Origin: Lentinula raphanica
Taxonomy: Eukaryota > Basidiomycota > Agaricomycetes > Agaricales > Omphalotaceae
Assembly (NCBI GenBank): GCA_027919835.1
Contig: JANVFP010000005.1
Location: 1,674,001 to 1,738,000 of the forward strand
Direction: 5' to 3'
DNA: 64,000 bases
Position numbers and translations under genes: made by a program. Under the pieces are notes generated by a model. It ran no database searches, was not told the DNA's origin, and saw only the letters and a list, made by a program, of their open reading frames with translations. Positions 23,880 to 36,213 of the stretch are shown one piece after another. How positions within the stretch are numbered: position 1 is the first letter of the stretch; every line of letters starts with the position of its first letter.

Positions 23880-24596
23880 AGGGGCCAAGAGGTTCATAGA
23901 GAGGGTTACACCTGATTGTATACAACAAATACGAGAATGGGATTTGATTTGGCTTGGAAGGAGAAACTGGCTACATTACCTGTGCATGCATGGGCTGTTT
24001 TGCTTGGTTTCTCGAGGGTACATAGCACGTCAAGGCAATAAAGTGCAAGCTGGTACATCGTGATAACTTACTAACGTACATGTACATATGTGAGATGGAA
24101 GAGACGTGTAAAGAACGGATGGCTGGTTTGTATATGTTGAGACTCAGATATGCGTGTCTGGAAAGACGGATGAATCATTCTCATTCGGAGTTGGTGCTGA
24201 ACGCGAACGCTGAACATGTTCTTCGTTATCATCATCAACGCCGTTGATACCCAGGCTAAGGCTGCTGGGCTACTGCTACAGTGGATTCCCGCTCAAACCT
24301 CACAGAAGTGACTACGTGGCGCACGACTCACCTGCGCATGTGGTTTGCCAGCCTTTGGCTTTTTGTTCAAGGGTTACAGAACACTGTGCTGGTGTAGCCT
24401 CTACAGAAAGGTACATTTGCGATAAGTTATTAATGTACAATGGTTTTGGAGGTGTGAAGAACGATACGAGGAAGAAAAGAAACAGAGGATAATGACAGCT
24501 TGAGTCTGGAAAGCATGAGGGTAGAGTTCTGGTGGAAAAGTACGGAAAAACTCACATATACAAGTCAGATAAGTCACCATGAAGAGAAAGAAATGT
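23880..24596. other. Intergenic between two convergent genes
   Basis: 717 bp. It contains the two 3' untranslated regions and a dehydrogenase relic (24200-24310, listed separately). Otherwise nothing. Confidence 0.45.
24200..24310 (+). pseudogene. Relic of the neighbouring dehydrogenase gene
   Basis: The stretch resembles the gene at about 23396-23510: ATTCTTCGT-like start, a CATCAACGCCGTTGAT block against CGTCGACGCCGTGAAT, then GGCTACTGCTACAGTGGATT against GGATACTGCTACAGTGGATT and CAAACCTCACAG against CAACCTCACGG. Insertions and frame breaks make it non-coding. It is probably the end of a tandem duplicate that decayed. Confidence 0.6.
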
Positions 24597-25768
24597 TCAC
24601 CTCCGAGCAGTGAGTTTAGCGTGTCTCACGCGGTCGTAACTCTCTCTCAGAGGCGTCCGATGGGCCAAGGTAGTAAGGTGATTGGACAGATAGGGAGGAG
24701 GAAGGAAGGCATGAACACCGACTGTGTGGAACTGAGGATGACTGGGCGGAGGGAAAACGACGGAGAGACGTTGGGGACTTGGAGGACGCGTGGCAGGGAT
24801 ATGGGCCAGGGAAGAAATTGCAGCAGAGGAAGAGGAAGTGGAGATGGTGGAGATGGTTCGAGTGCGAATTTGACTCTGCCGTGGTGGTTCGCGTAGAGCG
24901 GGAAGGGTGGCTACGGAATGAGCAGAGGATATAGATGTGCGTCTTGATGGGAGCGAAGGTGAAGGGGGAGAACGACCGATGGTGGTTGTGGGTGAGGAAG
25001 AAAGCTGACGGGGTTGTTCAAAGGAGAGAGGGGCCGAGGCGACATCAGAGGTGATGGCGAGGGGGGCGAGTTTATTAGAGGGGATGGCAAAGGATTGACC
25101 TCGGATGAGGGGGTGGGGTCGGAGAGGCTCATGTCTACTGGAGATGGAATGGGTAGATGGAGGACGAGTAGAAGGACGAGGTTTATGAGAAGGACGACTG
25201 GGGACTGAGGGTACCATGTCACGTTTTAAGGATGAGACTGATGGAGGAGTAGGTTCTAATTGTGGCCCCCCTCTTTCTCTATCCATCATCTCTGTCGGTG
25301 ACAACGACCTCTCAACCAACTTGGACACCCCCGGCGTCACTACCTCAGAGTCTGAGCCTTGGTTGCAATTCGGTGTGGCTGCACCACTTTCACTAGACAC
25401 CCATTCATCTTCATCAGCTTCGTCGCTGGGACTAGACGCAATAATGAATCCCCTCTTGGTCTTTGTCGTCGGTGGACGTTTGGAAACTGGCTGTAGAGGC
25501 GCAAGTTGGTCTTTGGACGACAGCCTCTGCAACGTCGTTGTCCTTCCATGGTTCTATAAGAAGATGGTGTGAATTATATCAACTGTATATAACAAACCGA
25601 GTTTACATCGTGTGTACCATTTTTCTTCGTCTGTGTTGGCTGCGGCTGTTTACTTGTGTTATTCTGAGTAAACTGCAAGTTGGCACCCAGTCTAGTTGCT
25701 GATGAGTTTCTGGAGAGCGCTCCGAGTCTCGAAGAGCTGCTTGTGCGATAGTGGGCCTTTGGGGCCAT
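24597..25768 (-). CDS. Ser/Pro-rich protein of unknown function
   Basis: Exon 1 starts MAPKAHYRTSSSSRLGALSR and ends KKNGTHD before a gtaaac...ttatag intron (about 25577-25630). The second exon runs NHGRTTTLQRLSSKDQLAPL to the end at LTARR. It contains KTKRGFIIASSPSDEADEDE, an acidic patch, then a long Ser/Pro/Arg-rich tail typical of disordered fungal regulators. The basic-acidic block resembles proteins annotated in fungi as GATA-like or stress-signalling factors with a TKRGFIIxSS-type motif, but I am not confident of a family. It is divergent from UTP6, with 146 bp between starts. Confidence 0.7.
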
Positions 25769-25914
25769 TGAGCAGATCGTAGTTCGGGTTTATCTGCAAA
25801 TTTAAAAAGCTTGAGCTTCAGCCGCTTCGGCCCGATACCCCTGTTCAATACTGGGCGCTAATAACTTTTTTTTTTCTTTCTATCCTCACTACTTGTTATT
25901 TTTCATCTCACAAC

Positions 25915-28904
25915 ATGGAACGCGTTCAATTTCAACAAGAGCAGGCAAGAGATGATATACGACGCTAGACTACGTGTTTGACTCTCTTTTATTAGATGCT
26001 CGATGAGCTCAAAGATCTCGTCGACAAGAAAATATTCACCCTCGTGAGCCAGGGCTCTTCACGAAATCCAGCTCTTACACTGAGAAAAGGACTACATAGG
26101 CTGAAACAAAACATATAATGAAGCAACGGTCAACCTACGAGGCAGCCCTCGTCCGACGTGTCGCCAAAAAATCCGACTTTATACGATATGCGTCGTACGA
26201 GATGGGCTTGGAACAGCTGAGAAGGAAACGAGTCGAGCGGTTGAGTATGTGTTACCCAGACAATGCCGTCAGGTTTATCCATCGCTCACAAAAAACATGC
26301 CTTTACATAGAAATACCAAAATCACCCATAACGATCTCGGACTACGCCCTCGTCCGCCGACAGTTTGATATCTTCGAACGCGCAGTGAAGAGGTTCAAAT
26401 CCGATGTCGGGCTTTGGATAGAGTATATCCAGCTCGCGAGGAGAGAAGGCGCACGGTCTAGGATAGGAAGAATCACTGCACGGTACGGGCTCGCCTTCAT
26501 CCTCACTCCTAAAGCTGATTTGGCCGACAGCGCTCTCCAACTCCACCCTCACGTCCCGACACTCTACATCCTCGCTGCATCGCACGAGCTCGACCTCCGC
26601 TCACCATCCACCGCGCGAACCCTTCTCCAGCGGGGAATCAGACTGAACGAGAAAAGCGTGGAGATGTGGACAGAGTATGTGAGGATGGAGCTCGGGTTCG
26701 TCGAGAGCCTGAGACGAAGATGGGGGGTGCTTGGGATTGGGGAAGGGATGGGTGGGGAAGGAACGAGTGAGCCGCGGGAGATGACTGGAGATGATTCGGA
26801 CGGTCACAAGGATCCGTTCCTGGATGTCGATGTCGATGTCGATATGGATGAAGATGCGAACCCGACGCCGGTACCGGCGGGAATTGGGGAGACCAGGGAC
26901 GCAGAGTTGGAGTTGGAGTTGGAGACTCAGAGATGGGATCAGGAAGGAGACGAAGGGCAAATAGCGAGAAAACAGGTTCTTGATGGTGGAATAATCAAAG
27001 CTGTGATGGATAGTGCTGTTCAAGGTAAGCTTATCCAGAGTTCCTGTTCCATGCTGTTCCTCCCTTGTGATCTGGGTGACGCCGGTCAACAGTGCCAATC
27101 ACGATTCATGATTCGTGATTCTGGGTTGCTGTTTCAGCGCCTGGCATTCATATCATGTTCGAATCATGTTCATCGAACGAATCACGGTTGTTGGCATGGT
27201 CGCTTGATTGAAATATCTTCCCGTTCCAACGAAATACTCAACTGATGCAAAAACGTTTTTTTTTTTTTTACTTCGTGTAGCCCTGCCCCAAATTGAACTA
27301 TTTGAATCATTGAACGGGTTGATCACGACGTATCCCTCAACCCCGATTTTACGGAAAACACTTATCAGTCATCTAGATGACCTCCTCCGGTCAACGCTCC
27401 CTCGTCATCCGCGTGCGATAGAGATCCGATACACGCGTCTGCTGACGGGTTCCGGTTCTGGTTCTTCATCATCCAATCCAAATACGTCTGTCGAGGCACT
27501 ACGAGGACGCGCGCTGATTGAAGGCGTGCGCAGCGCCAATGAGATGCTGATGCACATCATGTCAGAAACACAGGAGGAATCAGTATGTCAAGTTTACGCT
27601 CAGTTCGCCCTGGATTGGTGCGGACAGGACTCTGTTGTTAGCCATCCCGATGAAAACCTAGTGAGTCCCGTCGCACCTTTAGTTTTATATATATTTTTTG
27701 GCATTCGCTAGCTCCGCACGAGAAAGAGCCTGAAAGACTAGGTCACTAATAGTGGCTGCTGGCTGGGCTTGTGATTTTATGATTTATGATTTTATGATTT
27801 GTTCGTGATTCACTTCGGCTTCGCGCTTCCAGTTGGGGGTAAATCCACTACGACAAGTAGTCGTGTTGCGAAGGATGAACTGTTTAACTTTTTTTCTTTT
27901 TCATCATGGCATATGAACCAAAGCGGACTAGACTGGCACACTAAAACAAACTAACGCGAACCCAATCACACCAGAAACTTTACGTGCTCTCATCACTGCA
28001 GGCACTGATCCACCGGCAAAAGTCATCATCATCATCATCAACCTCGCCCTCCTTACTTTCCGCACACATCAAGTTGATGACAGAGGCAGCTCAGCGGGGA
28101 ACCATCGAACCTGCCAAGGCATTGAACACGGCAAGAAAATACACGACGAGAGTTCCGAGTGAAGCTGGAGTCTGGCTCGCTAGGCTGGACGGGATGAAGG
28201 GTTTGAAACAAGGCTTGGATGCCGTTGGCAAAATATGGCGTGAAGCCAGGCGATCAGTATCCGGATCCCCAAAGGACGAAAATCTCATGCGTGTGTGGAC
28301 GTGGGGTGTGTCAGGAGACATGGACCACGCTGGACGGTTGAGAGTCTATGAGGTAAAAACAAGTACAGATTATTATTGTAAAAGAGAAGCATTGTGACAA
28401 TGTGTTTTTTTTCAGGATCTCCTAAATGAAAGTACAGGCGAGCCCTCGATTTATGAACACCTGCTTCTGGAATACGTTACCGCGCTTCATGAGAGCCGTT
28501 GCAATAGACCAGGACCGACACCCGGATTGGGATCGGATTCGGATCAGGTTGCGAACGAGTCGGCGAAGGCGTTGGACATGCAACGTCAACAATTGCGCCA
28601 TATGCAAACCCGGTTTATTATTTCCGAAAAGGTATGGAAAAAAATGTTTCAGCTGGAAGAAACGATTGGGGATGCGACGTCGACTGTGCTGGAAGAAATA
28701 TACGAACAGTGGCGAAAGACAGACGTGGTAGAAGCGACGATGGGATGGGCTCAGTGGTTATTAAAGAATGGGAAAGGAAAAGAAGCGAGTACGTTAATTG
28801 TGAGATCAAAAGGCTCGGTAGGGCAAAAGGAGCAGGAGGAATTGGAGAGAGAATGGGTGAGAGTTATTGAGAGGAAGGGGAAGGGGGGGGGCTGCGCAAG
28901 ATAA
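25915..28904 (+). CDS. utp6: UTP6, U3 snoRNP / SSU processome HAT-repeat protein
   Basis: Starts MERVQFQQEQ, then exon 2 MLDELKDLVDKKIFTL, then MKQRSTYEAALVRRVAKKSD and FIRYASYEMGLEQLRRKRVE. This is the conserved N-terminal region of Utp6, a U3-associated factor needed for 18S rRNA maturation in the nucleolus. HAT repeats follow: YALVRRQFDIFERAVKRFKS, VGLWIEYIQLARREGARSRI and TLYILAASHELDLRSPSTAR. The middle holds an acidic insert of Asp-Val-Asp and Glu-Leu repeats (about 26800-26940). Two later introns are long for this genome (about 27025-27280 and 27660-27975) and contain short degenerate repeats of GATTCATGATT/GATTTATGATT. The C-terminus near 28860-28904 follows a run of nine G and is sensitive to sequencing error. 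Confidence 0.9.
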
Positions 28905-29439
28905 GAGTTGGAAACGGCTGTGCTAGTTAGATTTTTTTGTAACAGGGAAGTCAGTGGGAAAAGAATTAGATAGCGAATCAACGTGTGTTGTTGTTTGGGG
29001 TTTGACATGATAGCGCATGGTCGAGAACCGCTCGAGCACATGGTCATCAACTTTTACAATCCCAGGTTTCAATTTCACATCTTTCTCCTCTCTCTCTCTT
29101 TTCCTTTCTTCCCTCTATAGTCTTTTGCTCCGTGAGTCCCTTCTCTTCCCGCTCTTTCAACGTCGTTCGAACCCGCCTCTCAACCATCGGCTCGCAACGA
29201 CGTCGAGTCATTTCTAGTCGCTCGCTAAACCTATCAAGCTCTATAGATTTCCCTTGTCCCCAGGCCTCGATATTTTCCTGCGGCGTCGCCGGGAACGTCG
29301 TTCACTCCCTGCTGCTGCATGCGTCTAACGCCTTGACCAGCTCAGACTCCCAGCCGGTCTCGTCTGAAACGGACTCATTCTGCTTGTACACCCCAAGAGC
29401 TAGAACGGGAGGGGGGCCAATCTGTCAACTTTTCCCCTG
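28905..29439. other. Intergenic, promoter and leader of the kinase gene
   Basis: 535 bp with long pyrimidine-rich stretches on the + strand (about 29080-29160), typical of strong fungal promoters and leaders. An upstream ORF reads through part of it, but I see no domain. Confidence 0.4.
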
Positions 29440-32400
29440 ATGTTGCAGTATTCCGCTTATCCACCGCTCTCATCACAAGCGTCTACGAAATCTGCCATTG
29501 GCAAAGACAATAGTGACTACCTTCGCCATAATGAACTTTCCTCCACTCGGCCCCACTCCTCTGTGAACAACAAGCGTGTCCACAGAGATTCTCTCTCAAA
29601 CCGCCCATACGCTTTCTCAAATCCTCTTTCAATAACAACTAATCTTTTATCTTCTCCCAATTTTTCTTCTCCTTCCACTATGTCGTCGAAACCGCCTAGA
29701 AGTCCCTATATTTCTGCCCGCGAAGCTCCGAGTCCCTTGCCCACCGTCGTCCAGCCTTGGTCATCTTCCACTGCCACAAAAACTCCCGACGAGTCCAGAC
29801 CTCCTTCGCCGACACAGTCTGTCAGCTCTGCGGCGCTGGAAGACGTCTTTGTTGCGGGTGATATTGTGGGCGAAGGTGCCACCTTGCAAGGAGAGACGAT
29901 CACGCTGGTCTCCATCGGAGATGCTGTGTCTGTTCGGTCTGATACACCGGATTACGAGCAACCCGCGAAAGAATTCGAGGTGGTCAGGCGGCTTGGTGCT
30001 GGAAGTTATGCTGTTGTATATCTAGTTTGCGAGGTTCTATATCGTCCACCGCCGTCTGATGACGATCATGCGGTCGGCACATTGGATTTAGAGGGAGTGT
30101 CTAGGCAACGTCCCAAGACTGTGTACGGACGCGAATACGCTCTAAAGTGTCTCTCAAAAGCCAACCTTGACGAGGAAGCTCTAGCGGCACAAATGTCAGA
30201 GGTGCGTTATCTTCAGCGAATAGTGTGTGTTCTTCATTCATAACTGATCGTGTATCACAGGTTACAATCCATCAATCTCTCCATTCGCACCCGAACATCG
30301 TTACCCTTCACCGGACGCTTGAAACGCCCTCTTTGCTACTTCTTCTTCTCGAATACGTTCCAGGCGAGGATTTGTTCTATTTCCTTGAGCAAGCTCGCGA
30401 TCATTACGAAGCCGACTCTCCTGATTCGTCATCATGTTCTTCTCGTACTCCACCTACGCCCAGCCTGCTTTCCAACATGAATCCAGCGCAACAGCTTTCT
30501 CGTACCCGGCTGCGCCTCATCTCGTCGATGTTCTCACAGATGTGTGATGCGGTGGCGGCTTGCCACGATCAACATGTCTATCATCGGGACATAAAGCCGG
30601 AGAACTTTATAGTTACAGACGGTTGGGATACGCTTCCTGATGGGTCGCAGGAACGCAAAGTCGTGGTTAAGCTCACCGACTTTGGCTTGTCGACAACTGA
30701 TGCTCAGTCGTCGGACATGGATTGCGGCAGTGCTCCATATATGAGCTATGGTATGTTTTATTTTTGAAACCCCCCCGTTGATAAGCTGTAACACTCCACG
30801 ATTCTTGCCACAGAATGTAGAAACAATCTGGCGCCGACATACCGACCTCGTGCAGCAGACGTATGGTCTCTTGGCATTGTATTGATCAACATGTGCGTGT
30901 GTCTACGAAACCTTCTATTCCTTTCCCGTGTATTCATATGCATGTACCTTTTAACAGGCTGTATCACTGTAACCCCTGGACAGACACCGCTCACGGAGCC
31001 TGCGGCTCCTTCAGCCAGTTTCTTCGAGAGCCCGTCAACTTTTTCATGACTCGTTTCGCGGGCATGACACAACCCGTCGCAGAGGTCTTGGCTAACAAAG
31101 TGTTCAACGTTCTCGATGACCCAGAGGACGACTCGAAGCGTATATCAGCATCCGGCTTTGGAACCTGGGTTCGCGATCTGCCTGACTTGCTTGCTGACGA
31201 CCCGAAGCCAAAGAAGGGTCACCAGCGCAATGTATCGATCAGCAGTTCCACTCAAGGTTTCTCAATCACCTCGGCGCCCATGTCTCATCGTCCTCAATCC
31301 CGACAGGCTTCTGCTTCTGGAAGTACTACCGTAAGAACGCCTGCCATACCTTCGCGCTCTTTATCTCGAGCTCCTTCTCTCGGTCCCGCTTATGAATTGC
31401 CTGCGGCTGAACTCTCGACTGTCTTTGACCAAGAGGTTGAGGTCGAGGAAATTGAGCCCCGGAAATACGATGATCGTGAAGAGGGGACAGACGTTCTCTC
31501 TGAGGAAGGCTTCAACTCTAGGTCCCAGTCTGCTCACAAGCGTAGGAAACGTGGCGCGAGGAAGAACAAGAGCGCGGCGTCGGCCCCGAACACTCCGAAA
31601 GACGAAACGCTAACTACTCTCGCTGTTGCCTCTCAATCATTGGCGCGGGAGATCAGTAAAACGTCAAAGCTTTCTACACGGTCTGGTTCATCTACTTCAT
31701 TGTCGGCTTCAGCTTCCTCCCGAAGGTCTCGACCATACGAACCTGTATCTATGTATCCGTTACCCACTCCTTTGCTCAGTTCCAAACCTTTAGTCTCACG
31801 TTATCCCCCTACTTCTGCTTCTGCTATGCCTGCCGTTCCTTCCAGCGCTCCTGCCTCCACTTCTTCGTCAAGCAAGAAGTCGTCGAAGTGGAAGTTGAGC
31901 TTTGGAAAGGCGAGCGCAGCTTCTCTCAATCCTGGAGGAGCGTTGCACCATGACGACGCCGCTTCTGTATTGTCGGCAGACTCTAACTCCCCTATGTCAG
32001 GTACAGTGAGTAATGTCACTTCTGTGCTCATGGGGTTGGAACCTCCCTCGAACAATCTAACCGGTACTGCTATCGATGATGATAATGACAACTTTTCCTC
32101 TTTCAATCGCGGTAGGCGTGCGCGGGGCTCTCCTCCTCGTTCGCTCTACCATGATCCTCATCATAGCTCACGTTCGCCCTTACCTCCACGTAGTCCGAAC
32201 CGCGATCGCTGGGATGATAGACGCTCAGATCGTGCGATATCTCCCAACAGCACTCGCAGTGGTCGACCCCTTGCCTCTAGTGCCAGCTCTGTCGTGTCAA
32301 GCAACTGGCGGAACTCGATGAGCACGAACGCTAGCATGTCCAGTTCTGCTTTCACTCGGTACAGCAACTCTAGCATACGCAGCGTGTCCACTGCGGCCAC

Positions 32401-32856
32401 TAGTGTTTCCTCAAATAGCTGGCGTACGAATGGAAGATATGCGGCTTCTTCGCACCCTGGTCTTCCCAAGAATGTCAAGAGTGAGTGCCAAGGCTCCAAT
32501 CTATACTTTTTCAACTGATAGGTATTATAGTGATGGAAGGCGTCCCTTGGGAATTGAGCGAGCTTCCACGCGGTCAGCGTCTGGACCCAGTAGGAGACAC
32601 GTCAAGTGGTCCTCCGCGTAAACAACGTACCCGCAAGCCGAAGGAACTTTCCCTTGGGACCATCAGCGAACGGCCTGCCCCTCATTCGGCCAATAGCCAA
32701 CGATCTCCCGGTTACGTTGGACCTGGGACGAGTACCTCCGATATCAATTCGGCTCTGAGCACAAGTAGCAGTCAAGGTGATGGCGACGGTCCCAAGAAGG
32801 TGCAGAAAGGACAGATCAATGCGCTGGCGAAGATGTTGTCTGCTTTGAGACGTTGA
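29440..32856 (+). CDS. Serine/threonine protein kinase, Ran1/Sks1-like, with long disordered C-terminus
   Basis: After a Ser/Pro-rich leader the kinase domain begins FEVVRRLGAGSYAVVYLVCE, with a glycine loop GAGSYAVV. The ATP lysine is in REYALKCLSK, and an insert separates it from the loop. Then HPNIVTLHRTLE, the catalytic loop VYHRDIKPENF (HRD), VVKLTDFGLST (DFG), APYMSYE (APE-like) and ADVWSLGIVLINML. This pattern fits the fungal Ran1/Pat1-Vhs1-Sks1 group, which controls meiosis and nutrient response; the exact orthologue is uncertain. A long Ser/Arg-rich tail follows and the protein ends KMLSALRR. Introns lie near 30200-30260, 30750-30813, 30892-30957 and 32480-32530. Confidence 0.87.
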
Positions 32857-33420
32857 TACCCTCAAGTACAATCGGTCATGGACGTTTTGGTAGGGAAACA
32901 ATATGGAGAAGGTTGTTCGTTGCCTGCTCTCTGTTGGTACGGGTTTCCTCAGAAGAAGAAGAATATGTGTTGCTCTTGTAAACATTGATACAGTAGCTCT
33001 TGTCCCCGCATGGCGGCGACTAATCCTCCCCACTTGTTCGCAAACATGGTTTATGTCTTGCGCAACTCGTTTGACTGGAAAAAACATCATTTGTGTGGCT
33101 GTTGATCACCATGCATCACCAGCTGCTCTCCGGAATGGACTCTTGCGTCTTGTAGCCTAGATAACACTCATTCTACTAACCTGGCTTGTATAATTTGCTC
33201 TCCGAAGTGAAAGCTTCCTGTTTATCATCGCTCATTCTCTTCATCTTGTTGCAATTCTTTTCTTTCTACTTATTTCACCACCGTTTCTATCCTGCATTTT
33301 GACAACAAAACAAGTGTTATACTCCCCTCATTCACTCATGTTTTCATTTAGCTCTGTTTTACGACTCTACAAGTGTTTGTTACAATATTTAAACTTCAAA
33401 GTAGCTACAAATGGCTGCCG
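32857..33420. other. Intergenic, convergent 3' ends
   Basis: 564 bp between the kinase and cyclin stop codons; AT-rich and T-rich towards 33200-33400. It holds the two 3' untranslated regions and nothing else that I can identify. Confidence 0.4.
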
Positions 33421-34406
33421 TCAAGGTTCGGTTTCCTGGTTTTGGTGCTGAAGTGCAGCAAAGGCCATATTTTGCTCGATGGTCGCCCGACGAGAGATGT
33501 CCGAGTTGGGAGGAACAGGGTCAATGAGTATTGCAGAAGGCTCATTGATTGAGGGCGGGCGTGAAGGCAAAGTTTCCATCTCAAGATCACTGCTGTCAGA
33601 TGATGATGAACCTGATGAGTCGGCTCTTGCGATAGTATACTTGCTGGTGCTGTGAGTTCGGACGAGGTTGATATAGTACTCCTGCAGCAACTCCCGAGTA
33701 CACTGTACAGTAATCAATTCACAACTTCCACGAATTAGGGACAGCCAGTACTCACTGTGATGGTCCATTCTATCATACGTAGAAACTCCCTCTCAAGTGT
33801 ATTGAGTTCTCCTACAGATATGCCGCCTACTTTAGCGTACAGTGCGTTATTACAGAAGACATCGCATAGCCCTTTGCTGGAGACCGTGACGGCTGCGATG
33901 ATGAATCGATGACAAGTGAGAGAGGAAAGCGTGAAAAGAGGGACTCGTGCACAGATCTGGTCGATGTAATGGAGAGTGATTAGAAGACAGGCTTTCTGTA
34001 ACTGAGCTGATTAACGGATAAGACTGAGTGAAAGAAAGAAAGGATACACACTTCTACTTTTGTAAACCTGACGATGCGTTTCAAATAATCTAGGATGCTT
34101 ATGCCAGGTGCTGAACGCGAATGAAACCGAGTGAGGCTTTCCCTGGGGCGATTTGACCGATCGTCAGTGAGCTGAGTGAATCTTGAGGCGAGAGATAACT
34201 TTATTACGGTTGTAAGGGAATCCGGTCATTGTGTGACATCAATCGTTCCAACATGTCTGCTGAAATTTTGTGTGTAAGTGTCGAAAATTGAAATACAGTT
34301 GTTTGCCCAATAGAAAAAGTTTACCGATGAGTTCAACGAGATCGTCCATGGGTACATCTTCAAATGCAGGCGGGAGTTCAACCCTTTCTGGAACCGTCGG
34401 TTCCAT
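33421..34406 (-). CDS. Pho80/PCL-type cyclin (partner of a Pho85-like CDK)
   Basis: Splicing gives MEPTVPERVELPPAFEDVPM, then ISILDYLKRIVRFTKVE, CHRFIIAAVTVSSKGLCDVF, CNNALYAKVGGISVGELNTL and TRELLQEYYINLVRTHS. HRFxIAxVTVSSKxLxD and YAKVGGIxxxELNxLExxFL mark the Pho80-like cyclin box, which directs a Pho85-family kinase in phosphate and nutrient control. The tail is Ser/Asp-rich, ending HQNQETEP. I use the ATG at 34406. An overlapping upstream ATG (34414) opens a different short frame, which may dampen translation. Divergent from the uL11 gene (235 bp). Confidence 0.87.
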
Positions 34407-34641
34407 GGACCCATCGCACTGCAGCAAAGAGCAATTTTCTGAATTTCAGAACGGAGAAGGTTGAAAGAATGAAATCAAACCGTGAAAGCCGAAATCTTGC
34501 CGAGTGCGGGGATGAGCGCCTATGACAAAGACTTGGAATGTCACACCACGTGATTCTATACAGTTTTTCCCAAGCCACCCAATTTCGACTGGCACTGAAT
34601 TTCTTATCTGTTGCTGTAACGCAAAGCCTCCCTCAGAAACG

Positions 34642-35313
34642 ATGGCCCCAAAACTCGTAAGTATCACTCTACTTGATGCTTTGAATGTGTTCATATGAAC
34701 CGTCGCTTTCTTAGGACCCAAATGAAGTCAAGATAATCTATCTTCGGGCTACTGGAGGAGAAGTTGGTGCATCTTCTGCTCTTGCACCTAAGATTGGTCC
34801 TTTGGGTCTGGTGAGTAACGATGCAATATGAGATTTGTTTTGCGCTAAGATACTGGCTTTGGAACTCAGTCACCCAAGAAGGTCGGAGAAGATATTGCCA
34901 AAGCCACCGGCCAGTGGAAGGGTCTCCGTGTAACGGTCCAACTTACTATCCAAAATCGACAAGCCGCTGTATCTGTTGTCCCCTCTGCCTCTTCCCTTGT
35001 TATCAAAGCTCTTAAGGGTGCGTCGCTAATGATCTTCTACCTCAATATCATGCTCATTACTCAATTTTAATCAGAGCCACCACGCGACCGCAAAAAGGAG
35101 AAGAACATCAAGCACTCTGGCAACATTCCCCTCGACGAAATCTTCGACATCGCTAGGACGATGAAATCAAAATCATTGGCTAAGGAGCTATCAGGTTGTG
35201 TGAAAGAGATTCTGGGTACCGCACAGTCGGTGGGATGCACGGTAGAGGGCATGCCTCCTCACGATGTTATTGACCAAATTAATTCGGGCGAGATTGAAGT
35301 TCCAGACGAGTAG
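34642..35313 (+). CDS. rpl12: 60S ribosomal protein uL11 (RPL12)
   Basis: Exon 1 is only MAPKL; splicing gives [72 protein letters not shown], then [20 protein letters not shown] and a C-terminus ending SGEIEVPDE. This is uL11, which binds the GTPase-associated centre of 25S rRNA and forms the base of the P stalk. The spliced size of about 165 residues matches the family. Introns are short, the first right after codon 5, as is common in fungal ribosomal protein genes. No snoRNA boxes seen in them. Confidence 0.97.
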
Positions 35314-35427
35314 ATTTGAAGTCAATCTAATCCGCTTTTGCTGTTCATCATATCTTTATCGATGCCTTGCAGTGTGCCCATCGCCATGTCATAAACATAT
35401 AGCACCTTTTCCCTCTTGACCACCATC

Positions 35428-36213
35428 ATGGAACAAGACGCTCTCATTACTCTAACGGCTGATCCCAGGTTTTCCTTCTATGCTTATGTGCCTCGTTCGC
35501 ACTCATTAGAAAGTGCTGAACTTCCCCTCGTCGTTATCATTCACGGAATTGGACGCGACGCGAAAAACTACCTCGAGCACATGCGCGAATTTTGCGAACG
35601 ACACACTTGCGCTCTCATCTGTCCCTTATTCCCTGAAGGTGTTCCGAGCCCCAAACACCAAAACGCTTACAAGGACTTGCAGTTTCGTGGTACTCGATTC
35701 GACCTGATCATGTTATCGATGGTGGAGCAGGCCGGTCGGACGTGGCGAGTGCAAACGGATCGCTTTTACCTGCATGGATTTAGTGCTGGAGGTCAATTTG
35801 TTCATCGATTCACGTACCTTCACCCAAACCGCCTTGCAGCAGTATCCATTGGTGCACCTGGTCGTTTCACAGCTCCCGACTTGCAGAGTCCCTGGCTTGA
35901 AGGTGTTGCAGATGTCAGCGAGATATTCGGGGTCCCTCGTTCTCCCGATTTCGCTGCAATGGCTCGTGTACCTGTACAGTTTGTCGTTGGTGAGAAGGAC
36001 GTCGGGACTGGGATGATTGAACATATGAAGAATCCAACCAAGTACGAGCTTGAGGCTGGTAATACGCGACTTGGCCGACTGAGTTGGTTAAGAGAGGCTT
36101 GGGAGAGGGTCGGTGTGCGTTCGGAGATGAGTGTTGTTCCAGGCGTAGGCCACGATGGACTTCGGTGTCTTCCTGTTGTCCAAGAATGGCTCGAACGTCT
36201 GTTCAAAACCTGA
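35428..36213 (+). CDS. Alpha/beta hydrolase (polyhydroxybutyrate-depolymerase / esterase-like)
   Basis: Single exon from MEQDALITLTADPRF. It contains LPLVVIIHGIGRDAKNYLEH (oxyanion HG), the nucleophile elbow FYLHGFSAGGQFVHRF (GxSxG), FVVGEKDVGT with a likely catalytic Asp, and VVPGVGHDGLRCLPVVQEWL with the catalytic His. No signal peptide, so probably cytosolic. It resembles the esterase/depolymerase group (LpqC-like); the substrate is unknown. The frame stays open upstream to 35416, but only a TTG is available there, so 35428 is the start. About 260 residues, intronless, with a bacterial-like compact fold; horizontal origin is possible but not shown. Confidence 0.82.
   Translation: MEQDALITLTADPRFSFYAYVPRSHSLESAELPLVVIIHGIGRDAKNYLEHMREFCERHTCALICPLFPEGVPSPKHQNAYKDLQFRGTRFDLIMLSMVEQAGRTWRVQTDRFYLHGFSAGGQFVHRFTYLHPNRLAAVSIGAPGRFTAPDLQSPWLEGVADVSEIFGVPRSPDFAAMARVPVQFVVGEKDVGTGMIEHMKNPTKYELEAGNTRLGRLSWLREAWERVGVRSEMSVVPGVGHDGLRCLPVVQEWLERLFKT

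Noticed and set aside
24579..25572. Long plus-strand ORFs opposite the Ser/Pro-rich gene
   Set aside because: Gly/Arg-rich antisense of Ser/Pro codons, without splice or start logic.
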